Source: Chloracidobacterium sp. UBA7659
GTDB lineage: Bacteria > Acidobacteriota > Blastocatellia > Pyrinomonadales > Pyrinomonadaceae
Assembly: GCA_002483395.1 (NCBI GenBank)
Contig: DLHV01000185.1
Span: forward strand, 9,550-14,825
Reading direction: 5' to 3'
Length of the DNA: 5,276 nucleotides
Under the pieces are notes generated by a model. It made no database searches. It saw only the letters and a program-made list of their open reading frames with translations, and had not been told where the DNA came from. Positions 1 through 5,276 of the stretch are shown one piece after another. The translations under genes and the position numbers were made by a program. The number at the start of each line of letters is the position of its first letter. Positions within the stretch are counted from its first letter, which is position 1.

Positions 1-34
1 CAGCCGCATCTATTATCCTGTAAAATAAAAAAGG
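1..34 (+). promoter_or_regulatory. Leader of moxR, possibly including the tail of an upstream gene
   Basis: This short AT-rich stretch precedes the MoxR start. TATTAT (11-16) and TAAAAT (21-26) both resemble a -10 box, but any -35 box would lie outside the window. Two frames entering from the left stop here, at 21-23 and at 26-28, so an upstream gene could end only a few bases before moxR and the ATPase could be transcribed from further upstream. The in-frame TAA at 26-28 shows that moxR cannot start earlier than position 35. Confidence 0.25.
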
Positions 35-1054
35 ATGTCGAAATCCAGCGAAATGATGAGAGATTGGATCGTAAGCGAAACTACAACCCAGACCGAAGAC
101 ATTGCTCTCGGCATCGACGCCGTGACGAAGATCGCGGAGCTGCAGGCCGCCATTGAGAGCGTCATACGCGGCAAGGCCGACACCGTAAAATTCGCACTCG
201 TCGCGTTGTTTGCAAAAGGGCATCTGCTTATCGAAGACGTTCCCGGAATAGGCAAAACGACGCTTTCGAATGCGTTGGCGCGTGCACTTGATCTATCCAT
301 ACACCGCATCCAGTTTACGTCGGATCTGCTGCCGTCGGATGTCATCGGCCTCTCGATTTTCGATCAGCAGGGCGGCGATTTTGTCTGGAAGCCCGGCCCG
401 ATCTTTTCAAATATAGTCATCGCGGACGAGATCAATCGGGCGACGCCGAAAACTCAATCGGCTTTGCTTGAGGCTATGGCCGAGGAGCAGGTGACGGTCG
501 AAGGCATCTCGCGCGGCCTGCCGCTGCCGTTTATGGTCGTCGCGACGCAGAATCCGTCGGAACACCACGGCACGTACCCGCTGCCGGAATCCCAGTTGGA
601 CAGATTCATGCTGCGGCTGCACATGGGTTATCCGAGTCTGGACGACGAACGAAAGATATTGCGTGACCGCGCCGAGGTCAATCCGCTCGACTACGTGCAG
701 CCGGTTATGTCGCAAGACGATATTCTCGAGCTGCAAAAACTCACATCGCAAATACGATTTGATAACGCTCTGCTCGATTATCTTCTTGATATCGTCACCA
801 CGACCCGCGCGTCCGACTCGCTTGAACTCGGCGTCAGCCCTCGCGGAACACTCGCCCTCTTCCGCTCGGCACAGGCCCTCGCCCTCATCGAAGGCCGCGA
901 TTTCTGTATCGCCGACGACATCAAACGCCTCGTCGTACCGTGCTTTGCCCACCGTATCATCGTAAATTCGCGTTCGGCGGGATTGAAGAATAAGACACGC
1001 GAGGCTGAGCAAATATTGAATGATATTTTGCAGAAATTGAGCGTGCCGATTTGA
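35..1054 (+). CDS. moxR: MoxR-family AAA+ ATPase
   Basis: This is a cytoplasmic AAA+ ATPase of the MoxR family, 339 residues, the usual family length (about 310-340). In order it shows Walker A GIGKTT (71-76), Walker B IVIADE (127-132) continuing as INRATPKTQSALLEAM, sensor 1 VVATQNP (168-174), the LPESQLDRF segment with likely arginine finger R190, and sensor 2 GVSPRGT (266-272). The C-terminal lid helices follow. No motif is degraded, so it should hydrolyse ATP. MoxR proteins are thought to be chaperone-like remodellers working with DUF58 or VWA partners. The likely partner is the DUF58 gene at 1753, although a toxin-antitoxin pair lies between them. The start at 35 is the first possible one; AAGG abuts it without proper spacing. 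ATG codons at 53 and 56 are alternatives and would remove only residues before the ATPase core. The family is certain; the client is not known. Confidence 0.95.
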   Translation: MSKSSEMMRDWIVSETTTQTEDIALGIDAVTKIAELQAAIESVIRGKADTVKFALVALFAKGHLLIEDVPGIGKTTLSNALARALDLSIHRIQFTSDLLPSDVIGLSIFDQQGGDFVWKPGPIFSNIVIADEINRATPKTQSALLEAMAEEQVTVEGISRGLPLPFMVVATQNPSEHHGTYPLPESQLDRFMLRLHMGYPSLDDERKILRDRAEVNPLDYVQPVMSQDDILELQKLTSQIRFDNALLDYLLDIVTTTRASDSLELGVSPRGTLALFRSAQALALIEGRDFCIADDIKRLVVPCFAHRIIVNSRSAGLKNKTREAEQILNDILQKLSVPI

Positions 1055-1077
1055 AAACCTGGTTGTAGAATTGCTTG

Positions 1078-1368
1078 ATGGATTTTGAATGGGACAAGAA
1101 CAAGGCCCGTGACAATATCAAGAAGCATGGCGGAATTACTTTTGAAGAAGCGAGCCTGGCTTTCTTCGATGAGTGGGCGATCGAGGAATATGATGAAGCA
1201 CATTCCGACGTTTTGGAGCGACGTTTTGTTTTGATCGGCTTGGCGGGCGATAGGCTACTCCGTGTAACTTATACTGTTCCAGAAAAGATTAGAATCATCA
1301 GCGCGGAAAAGGCTCGGCCGTATGAAGAAAGGGCATACATCAAGAATAGGAATGAGTATGACAAATGA
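1078..1368 (+). CDS. brnT: BrnT family toxin (type II toxin-antitoxin, RelE-like fold)
   Basis: This 96-residue protein matches the BrnT (DUF497) family over its whole length. It has the N-terminal FEWDKNKARDNIKKHGGITF block (3-22), the D39-x-x-HS block followed by ERRFVLIG (47-54), and the C-terminal IRIISAEKARPYEERAY block (71-87). In the family these toxins adopt a RelE/ParE-like fold, act as ribonucleases that stop growth, and are bound by BrnA, which together with BrnT represses the operon. A TTG at 1075 could extend the protein by one residue, but the ATG at 1078 is the natural start. No Shine-Dalgarno sequence precedes it. It starts 23 bases after moxR ends and overlaps the BrnA start, so the two are co-transcribed. 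The family motif that I remember as ISARKA reads ISAEKA here (E77 for R), which could affect activity. It looks intact otherwise. Confidence 0.9.
   Translation: MDFEWDKNKARDNIKKHGGITFEEASLAFFDEWAIEEYDEAHSDVLERRFVLIGLAGDRLLRVTYTVPEKIRIISAEKARPYEERAYIKNRNEYDK
1348..1351 (+). promoter_or_regulatory. Ribosome binding site deciding the brnA start
   Basis: AGGA sits six bases before the ATG at 1358 and inside the end of brnT. It is too close to the ATG at 1352 and lies downstream of the longer possible start at 1322. It therefore favours 1358 as the antitoxin start and suggests translational coupling to the toxin gene. Confidence 0.5.
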
Positions 1369-1624
1369 AAAAATCATCGAAGTGACCGTAACTACCGAGG
1401 ACATCGAAGAAATGCGTGCTGACGGGATTTCGGAAGCGGAATTGCCGGAAATTGGCGTCAAAAGGTTTCGCCCTGCGCGTCACATTCTAAAAGATAAGGT
1501 TGCGATCTTGTTAGATGTGGATATCGTTGAGCATTTCAAAAAGAGAGCTGAATCGGACGATACTGAATTTTATCAAACACGGATCAACCAGACGCTACGC
1601 AGGATGATCGAAAACGAGAAATAG
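1358..1624 (+). CDS. brnA: BrnA family antitoxin (ribbon-helix-helix type)
   Basis: This 88-residue protein, counted from the ATG at 1358, is the partner of BrnT. Its C-terminal part is a ribbon-helix-helix-like DNA-binding segment: a short strand VAILLDVDIVEHFKK (48-62), then the typical YQTRINQTLRRMI (72-84). This YQTRIN signature is shared by BrnA and related antitoxins. The acidic N-terminal half would be expected to contact and neutralise the toxin. The coding region overlaps the end of brnT by 11 bases in another frame, as is usual for this pair. In the family, BrnA dimers bind the operon promoter and repress it together with BrnT; I could not find a clear operator palindrome in the short space before brnT. 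ATG 1352 (90 residues) and ATG 1322 (100 residues, entirely within brnT at its beginning) are less likely starts. Confidence 0.88.
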   Translation: MTNEKIIEVTVTTEDIEEMRADGISEAELPEIGVKRFRPARHILKDKVAILLDVDIVEHFKKRAESDDTEFYQTRINQTLRRMIENEK

Positions 1625-1672
1625 GAAAAGAACCTTCTATCTCCGATTCCGGAACAGATTATCCCAGATACA

Positions 1673-1698
1673 AAATCCTTAGGACATGGATTTATGTC
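1673..1698. repeat. Small nested inverted repeats between brnA and the DUF58 gene
   Basis: AAATCC (1673-1678) is complementary to GGATTT (1688-1693), and overlapping it GACAT (1683-1687) is complementary to ATGTC (1694-1698). The two hairpins exclude each other. No run of T follows, so this is not a standard terminator. It may be chance or a binding site; nothing else in the 1625-1720 gap looks functional to me. Confidence 0.25.
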
Positions 1699-1724
1699 GG
1701 CCAGAGCCTTTCGTTGGATTAGAT

Positions 1725-1753
1725 TGAGCAGAGGAGCACCGAGCCTCTGCTCA
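1725..1753 (+). terminator. Perfect 10-bp hairpin between brnA and the DUF58 gene (weak terminator or translation-control structure)
   Basis: TGAGCAGAGG (1725-1734) and CCTCTGCTCA (1744-1753) form a perfect 10-bp stem with a 9-base loop. The last base of the right arm is the A of the first candidate ATG of the DUF58 gene. The sequence after the stem, TGTTCTTTAT, has only short runs of T, so intrinsic termination would be weak. The stem would also place the 5' edge of the ATG in a duplex. The structure is seen directly; its role as terminator of the brnTA transcript or as a brake on DUF58 translation is inference. Confidence 0.45.
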
Positions 1754-3198
1754 TGTTCTTTATGAATCTCCGAGAGCTTACACAACTTTTCAGCCTTCGC
1801 GATCTGCGAAATGCGGTGATGGGTTTTGCCGTCGTTTTTGGCGGGATCGGGCTTTCGGCGCTGACGTATTACGCCCATTTAAGCGGAAACGCCCGGCTGG
1901 CGGGGATTTCGGCGGGTATTTCTCTAGTTTTTGTTCTTTTGATCCTGATCTTCGTGGTGCCGCCGCTGGCGAGAAACGCGAGCAAAGAGGCGTCGCAGTT
2001 GAATCTTCCGTTCGAATTTACTGCTGGCGGGGCGATAATGCTCGGACTTATCGTGATCGTCGGTTTTTCGGCGTGGAACAGCGGCAATAATCTGCTCTTT
2101 CTCGTGCTCTCGTTCCTGACGGCGGCGATGTTTGTCGGTTTTCTGGCGGGCAGTTTTTGTCTCAAGAAGCTTGATGTAAAGATGCGTTTTCCGGAAACGA
2201 TATTTGCGGGGCAGGAAACACCGATACTCGTTAGCATTCACAATCGAAAACGCCTGTTTCCAAGTTTTTCAGTGGTTGCGGAGGTCCGCGGAAAGGAACG
2301 CGAGCAATCGATCGCGCTCGACGATCTGAAAAAGATACTGCCGCGGCGTCTGGCCGAACGGATTGCCCGCGCGCCGATCGTGCGGCGGACACTGAGCTAT
2401 TTCGTATATGTGCCGCGAAATCAGACATCTGAGATCAAAAGCGAGCATATATTTAAGAATCGCGGGCGGTTTTTGATAAAGGATTTCGAGCTTTCGACCC
2501 GTTTTCCATTTGGTTTTTTCCGCCATCGGCGGCGGCTTGCGGCACGAGAGACCGAATTGATCGTCTTTCCGAAGCTTGACTTGCTTGAAACCGAGCTTTA
2601 CGGCTCACCGCTTGAAACCGGAAAACTCGTCGCCAACAAACGCGGATCGGGTCAGGACCTGCTTGCTTTGCGTGAATATCAGCCGAACGACGACCTACGG
2701 CGGATCGATTGGAAAGCGACGGCACGTGCACGTCATTTGATCGTTAGGGAATTCTCAGCGGAGGACGAGAAACGGGTCACGATCTATTTTGATTCTCGCG
2801 TGCCATCTGATGGCAAAAAAGTGCTGACGCTTCGTGAGAAGATAGAGTTTGAAAATGCGGGTAAAAGTGTTATTCAATCCGAGCGGTTTGAGAAGGGCGT
2901 GGGCCAAACGGCGGCGTTGGTCGCGCATTTTTGCAGCGAACGAGCTGAGGTTCGCCTGGTTACTAACGGTGAAAAAGGCGAATTTGGTACCGGAACCCGC
3001 CACCTGCACGATACTTTGAAGCGTCTCGCGGTGATCGAACCCATTTTTGCGGGCGATGAAGGATCGATGGCCATTCCGGAAAGCATTAACGATATTTTCG
3101 AAGAGATCGAAAACAGCCACAATATACTCGTAATGAGTGCCGATGCCGCTAGCTATTCGGATAGCTTACAGTCGGAAGCTAACATCGTAAGTTTCTAA
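1753..3198 (+). CDS. DUF58 domain membrane protein (MoxR partner)
   Basis: This 481-residue protein has four likely N-terminal membrane segments, about residues 23-43, 50-71, 91-109 and 112-135. A soluble beta-rich region follows, then the diagnostic DUF58 motif: RGSGQDLLALREYQPNDDLR (297-316) continuing RIDWKATARARHLIVREFSAE (317-337). After it comes a von Willebrand A-like strand IYFD (344-347). A classical DxSxS metal site is not evident there (it reads DSRVPS). DUF58 proteins commonly sit beside MoxR ATPases and are presumed to work with them at the membrane; their biochemical role is not settled. The usual two-helix anchor appears doubled here, and the soluble part should face the cytoplasm. 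An in-frame stop at 1720-1722 bounds the 5' end. ATG 1753 overlaps a hairpin, ATG 1762 is free of it, and ATG 1819 is less likely. None has a visible Shine-Dalgarno sequence. Confidence 0.9.
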   Translation: MFFMNLRELTQLFSLRDLRNAVMGFAVVFGGIGLSALTYYAHLSGNARLAGISAGISLVFVLLILIFVVPPLARNASKEASQLNLPFEFTAGGAIMLGLIVIVGFSAWNSGNNLLFLVLSFLTAAMFVGFLAGSFCLKKLDVKMRFPETIFAGQETPILVSIHNRKRLFPSFSVVAEVRGKEREQSIALDDLKKILPRRLAERIARAPIVRRTLSYFVYVPRNQTSEIKSEHIFKNRGRFLIKDFELSTRFPFGFFRHRRRLAARETELIVFPKLDLLETELYGSPLETGKLVANKRGSGQDLLALREYQPNDDLRRIDWKATARARHLIVREFSAEDEKRVTIYFDSRVPSDGKKVLTLREKIEFENAGKSVIQSERFEKGVGQTAALVAHFCSERAEVRLVTNGEKGEFGTGTRHLHDTLKRLAVIEPIFAGDEGSMAIPESINDIFEEIENSHNILVMSADAASYSDSLQSEANIVSF

Positions 3199-3231
3199 AG
3201 CTTGATGGACATACGTAAGGAAGAGATCAAC

Positions 3232-3327
3232 ACTTGGCGAACTTTGCGAAAAACTTCGCGACCTTTTGCGGTTGAAAAGGATTTTAAACGCCAAGATAGC
3301 AAAGTAGATCGGCAAAGTTCGCGAAGT
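3232..3327. repeat. Quasi-palindromic intergenic element of TTTGCG-type words
   Basis: The outer arms ACTTGGCGAACTTTGC (3232-3247) and GCAAAGTTCGCGAAGT (3312-3327) are complementary at 15 of 16 positions. A second pair, CTTGGCG (3233-3239) and CGCCAAG (3289-3295), gives an alternative fold, and so does ACTTCGCG (3253-3260) with CGCGAAGT (3320-3327). The left half has words TTGGCG, TTTGCG, TTCGCG, TTTGCG starting at 3234, 3243, 3255 and 3265. The right half has complement-like words starting at 3289, 3298, 3311 and 3320. I remember similar TTTGCG/GCAAAG-word elements scattered between genes in Acidobacteria and other phyla, so it is probably a dispersed repeat of unknown function. It may end or insulate transcription after the DUF58 gene. 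Confidence 0.65.
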
Positions 3328-3353
3328 ATAAACCAGTTGCCCCACAGCAACAA

Positions 3354-3390
3354 AACTTGTCATAAAATCGCCTTTCGTGGTGTATTTTAT
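3354..3390 (+). promoter_or_regulatory. Candidate promoter region of the sigma-factor operon
   Basis: Two readings overlap. An ECF-like promoter could use AACTT (3354-3358) and CGTGG (3376-3380) with a 17-base spacer, which would suit autoregulation by the ECF sigma factor encoded downstream. A housekeeping promoter could use TTGTCA (3357-3362) and TGTATT (3381-3386) with an 18-base spacer. A perfect 7-bp inverted repeat, ATAAAAT (3362-3368) and ATTTTAT (3384-3390), overlaps both and could be an operator or simply AT-rich promoter DNA. None of the matches is strong. Confidence 0.3.
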
Positions 3391-3407
3391 ATGAAAAGCA
3401 TTGATCG

Positions 3408-3992
3408 ATGCTGAAAATGAGCGAAACGACGGAAATATTTGTGGACATAATGTCCGAACAAACAGCGACCGCTGCCGCGAAAGAGATAATCGAGTTTGAT
3501 GAGGCTTTTACGCTTCACCATAGGACTGTCTTTCGCACCGCACGGTCGGTTGTACAGGACTGCGGCCTTGCGGAGGACGTGACGCAGGAAGTGTTCATCC
3601 GGCTTTATAAGCACATGGATTCGATCAAGGACACGGAAATGCTTCGGCCGTGGCTTATCCGGGTTGCTTTGAACGTCGCGAGAAACACGCTTCGCGGGAA
3701 CATTCGGGCGAACACAAGGGACGAAAATTACGTCAAAGAAACAGTGGAAACAAGCGTGTTTTCTGTCGAAAGCGAATATGAACAGCAGGCCGAAGTAAAC
3801 GAGATAAACAGAGCACTGAATAAGGTGAAAGAGCCGTTGCGAAGCTGTCTCGTATTAAAACAGCAGGGCCTTTCATACAGGGAGATCGCCGAGAGCCTTT
3901 CGCTCAATGAAGCAAGTATCGGGACATTTGTGGCCCGTGCGAGACAGGAATTTATGAGGTTTTACGGTAAGATCGGGAGAGATGTGTTATGA
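3408..3992 (+). CDS. ECF-type RNA polymerase sigma factor (sigma-70 family)
   Basis: This 194-residue protein has the two-domain layout of extracytoplasmic-function sigma factors and no region 1 or 3. Sigma region 2 spans about residues 31-100, with AEDVTQEVFIRLYKHM (55-70, core-polymerase binding) and RPWLIRVALNVARNTLR (80-96, the -10 recognition helix region). An acidic linker (about 104-130) follows. Region 4 is at about 132-186, with helix-turn-helix LSYREIAESLSLNEASIGTF (155-174) for -35 recognition. It would direct polymerase to an envelope- or stress-related regulon, probably including its own operon. The stop codon overlaps the start of the anti-sigma gene in an ATGA arrangement, the usual coupling of a sigma factor and its inhibitor. 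The start is uncertain: ATG 3408 is the longest option, 3417 is possible, and ATG 3450 gives a typical N-terminus with GTGGA four bases upstream. All keep region 2 whole. Confidence 0.93.
   Translation: MLKMSETTEIFVDIMSEQTATAAAKEIIEFDEAFTLHHRTVFRTARSVVQDCGLAEDVTQEVFIRLYKHMDSIKDTEMLRPWLIRVALNVARNTLRGNIRANTRDENYVKETVETSVFSVESEYEQQAEVNEINRALNKVKEPLRSCLVLKQQGLSYREIAESLSLNEASIGTFVARARQEFMRFYGKIGRDVL
3975..3981 (+). promoter_or_regulatory. Ribosome binding site of the anti-sigma gene
   Basis: GGGAGAG lies seven bases before the ATG at 3989, inside the end of the sigma gene. It is the clearest Shine-Dalgarno sequence in the window and fixes the anti-sigma start within the ATGA overlap, consistent with coupled production of sigma factor and inhibitor. 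Confidence 0.65.
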
Positions 3993-4864
3993 ACGACAAG
4001 TGTTTTGAAATAGGTACCATACAGGCTTTTTTAGACGGCGAGACGTCGCCCGACCTGTCGTTCAGAATAACCGATCATGTGGCGGGATGCGACAACTGCG
4101 CCCTGGTTTTGGCCGACGCGGAAGAAGAGAATTCGGTTGTTTTTTCGGCACTCGACAGGGAATATAATTCGATGGTGCCGACACAGCGCCTTTGGAGCAG
4201 CATCAACGAGGCGATCAGCTACGAAAAAGCTCACCTTTCTTTTTGGGACAGAGTACGCGGCTTGCTTGCCATGTTAGTTGCAAATCCATCGCTTACGGTT
4301 GCGGCAAGTGTTTTGCTCGTATTTGGGATTTTTGCGGCGGTTTGGAATTTGAAGCCGGTTGGTTCTAACAATGACATGGCTGACGTTCAGCAGTCAACGC
4401 AGACAGCAACAGTAGATGTTGTCTTCCCGGTTGCATCGCCTAAGCCCTATAAAGTTGACGTGTCGAATTTTTCCCCTGATAAGGTTGCAAATCTTGCGAG
4501 GACCGCGAATTACAAAGCAGAGAACGATCAGCCGCGGATTCAGCCGGCGGTTGTTAGAACAACCGGTGAGCGAAATATTTCGGATGAACGTCTCCCCGGC
4601 GAAGAAAGTTACGTGCGTACGATCTCGGACTTGAAACAGAATGTTGATGGTCAAAAGGATAGGGTACTTAATCCGTCGTCGCGCATCGCGTATGAACGCG
4701 ATATGGCAGTGGTCAACGACGCGATCAGGAAAATGAAGGAAGTGGTGAAAAAGAATCCGAAGAATCAATCGGCCAAACAGGTTCTTTACTCTTCGTATCA
4801 GAATAAGATCGATCTTTTGAATTCGGTTGTCGAACGCGAAGAGTTGATGGCAAGCCTCAGGTAG
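3989..4864 (+). CDS. Membrane-anchored zinc-finger anti-sigma factor
   Basis: This 291-residue protein is the probable inhibitor of the sigma factor encoded just upstream. The cytoplasmic N-terminus carries a zinc-finger anti-sigma (zf-HC2-like) domain: C5, the IQAFLDGE segment (11-18) and the H30-x3-C34-x2-C37 motif. One membrane helix follows at about 101-119 (LTVAASVLLVFGIFAAVW), so the remaining 170 residues should be periplasmic. They begin with a Ser/Thr/Gln/Pro-rich stretch and end in a helical segment (about 232-290) starting YERDMAVVNDAIRKMKEVV and continuing KNPKNQSAKQVLYSSYQNKI. From memory, similar YxRDLxxVDxAI tails occur on anti-sigma factors in Acidobacteria; the function is not known and it may sense or bind a partner. 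Release would be by proteolysis or conformational change; the sequence does not show which. The secreted product of the next gene is a candidate partner. Confidence 0.9.
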   Translation: MNDKCFEIGTIQAFLDGETSPDLSFRITDHVAGCDNCALVLADAEEENSVVFSALDREYNSMVPTQRLWSSINEAISYEKAHLSFWDRVRGLLAMLVANPSLTVAASVLLVFGIFAAVWNLKPVGSNNDMADVQQSTQTATVDVVFPVASPKPYKVDVSNFSPDKVANLARTANYKAENDQPRIQPAVVRTTGERNISDERLPGEESYVRTISDLKQNVDGQKDRVLNPSSRIAYERDMAVVNDAIRKMKEVVKKNPKNQSAKQVLYSSYQNKIDLLNSVVEREELMASLR

Positions 4865-4886
4865 CCATTTGTCGTTAGTGAAGTAA

Positions 4887-5276
4887 ATGAGTAGAAACGG
4901 GTTACAAGTTAATAAATTGGCGATATTGCTGTGTCTAGCGGCGATAACGGCAGTCGGCGCTTATGGACAGGTGACGCCAGCCCCGAAACCACACAAAAAG
5001 CCGGCGGTACGCGTTGAGGCCCCGGAACCACCGGAACCGCCTGATCGGGAAATGTCCAAGCGTGGAATTTCCGAAAAAGCTATCGCCGTCGATTCAAACG
5101 TAAACATCAAGCTGCCTTGTATTTCCGAAGCGAAAGTTTCTATAAATGGCTGGGATCGCAACGAGATAAGGGTTTTTATTAAAAATGGCAGTAAGATAAG
5201 TTTTCGCGTTCATGAAAAAGACCCGGCGAGCGGCAAGCCCGTTTGGGTTTTGATAAGAAATCCCGCCGCCGATTCC
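4887..5276 (+). CDS. Secreted protein, probable DUF4097-type beta-domain protein (3' end outside window)
   Basis: The frame stays open for 130 codons from the ATG at 4887 to the last base, so the gene is cut by the window end. It begins with a signal peptide: basic start MSRNGLQVNK, hydrophobic core LAILLCLAAITAVGA (about 11-25), and a likely cleavage site near AYG-Q (26-28). A proline-rich linker (about 30-53, with EAPEPPEPPDRE) follows. From about residue 66 comes a pattern like the start of a DUF4097 beta-helix domain: AVDSNVNIKLPCISEAKVSI, then NGWDRNEIRVFIKNGSKISF, where a strand is followed by GWDR and another strand. Genes of this type often follow ECF sigma/anti-sigma pairs. It would be exported and may act in or at the envelope. 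It lies 22 bases after the anti-sigma gene, with only a weak AGTGAAG ribosome site (4877-4883). Assignment to DUF4097 is moderate, because only the domain start is visible. Confidence 0.75.
   Translation, partial: MSRNGLQVNKLAILLCLAAITAVGAYGQVTPAPKPHKKPAVRVEAPEPPEPPDREMSKRGISEKAIAVDSNVNIKLPCISEAKVSINGWDRNEIRVFIKNGSKISFRVHEKDPASGKPVWVLIRNPAADS

Larger units (their letters stand above)
3199..3407. other. Non-coding spacer between the DUF58 gene and the sigma-factor operon
   Basis: These 209 bases hold no convincing gene. The only open frame across them, starting at 3202 or 3205, runs through the palindromic element and into the sigma gene, and its product resembles nothing I know. The spacer contains the TTTGCG-word element (3232-3327) and, just before the sigma gene, a candidate promoter area with an AT-rich inverted repeat. 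Confidence 0.7.

Noticed and set aside
407..1012. Long open frame on the minus strand opposite moxR
   Set aside because: It is a shadow of the moxR codon pattern; the + strand frame has all AAA+ motifs and the minus-strand product resembles nothing.
1322..1357. Longer brnA start at ATG 1322
   Set aside because: No ribosome site precedes it, and the added residues come only from the overlap with brnT. AGGA at 1348 fits ATG 1358 better.
3151..3166. Hairpin AGCTAT-TCGG-ATAGCT near the end of the DUF58 gene, considered as a terminator
   Set aside because: It lies inside the coding region, has only six base pairs and is followed by TACAG, not a run of T. Probably chance.
3202..3414. Open frame of about 70 codons between the DUF58 gene and the sigma gene
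   Set aside because: It runs through the palindromic element and into the sigma gene start, has no ribosome site, and its product has no recognisable family or coding-like pattern.
3978..3992. Possible frameshift at the sigma/anti-sigma junction
   Set aside because: The ATGA overlap is the normal coupling of two separate genes; both products are complete.

Overview
The window reads entirely on the + strand and looks like a free-living Gram-negative-type bacterium with roughly balanced base composition. My best guess is Acidobacteriota, class Blastocatellia (Pyrinomonadaceae-like). This rests on remembered resemblance: an ECF sigma / membrane zinc-finger anti-sigma / secreted DUF4097-like trio, a conserved helical C-terminus on the anti-sigma, and an intergenic element built from TTTGCG-type words. 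It is an inference, not a search result.

Region 1 (1-3198) is a MoxR ATPase gene (35-1054) and a membrane-anchored DUF58 gene (1753-3198). These two families are usually direct neighbours. Here they are separated by a complete BrnT/BrnA type II toxin-antitoxin pair (about 1078-1624) and a 128-base gap that ends in a perfect 10-bp hairpin reaching the first base of the DUF58 start codon. MoxR-DUF58 pairs are thought to act as chaperone/adaptor systems for envelope or metal-dependent processes. The toxin-antitoxin pair looks like a later insertion.

Region 2 (3199-3407) is non-coding. It carries a quasi-palindromic element of about 96 bp (3232-3327) made of repeated TTTGCG/TTCGCG-like words, mirrored as their complements on the right half. 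Next comes a candidate promoter region for the sigma gene, with an AT-rich 7-bp inverted repeat.

Region 3 (3408-5276) is a regulatory operon. It holds an ECF-type RNA polymerase sigma factor, then (ATGA overlap, good Shine-Dalgarno) a membrane-anchored zinc-finger anti-sigma factor. After 22 bases comes a secreted protein with a signal peptide and a proline-rich linker, leading into what looks like a DUF4097-type beta domain cut by the window end. The expected logic is an envelope signal releasing the sigma factor from its anti-sigma.

I see no RNA genes, CRISPR array or insertion sequence. No gene family here is unknown to me. The less explained parts are the non-coding structures and the interrupted MoxR-DUF58 pair.
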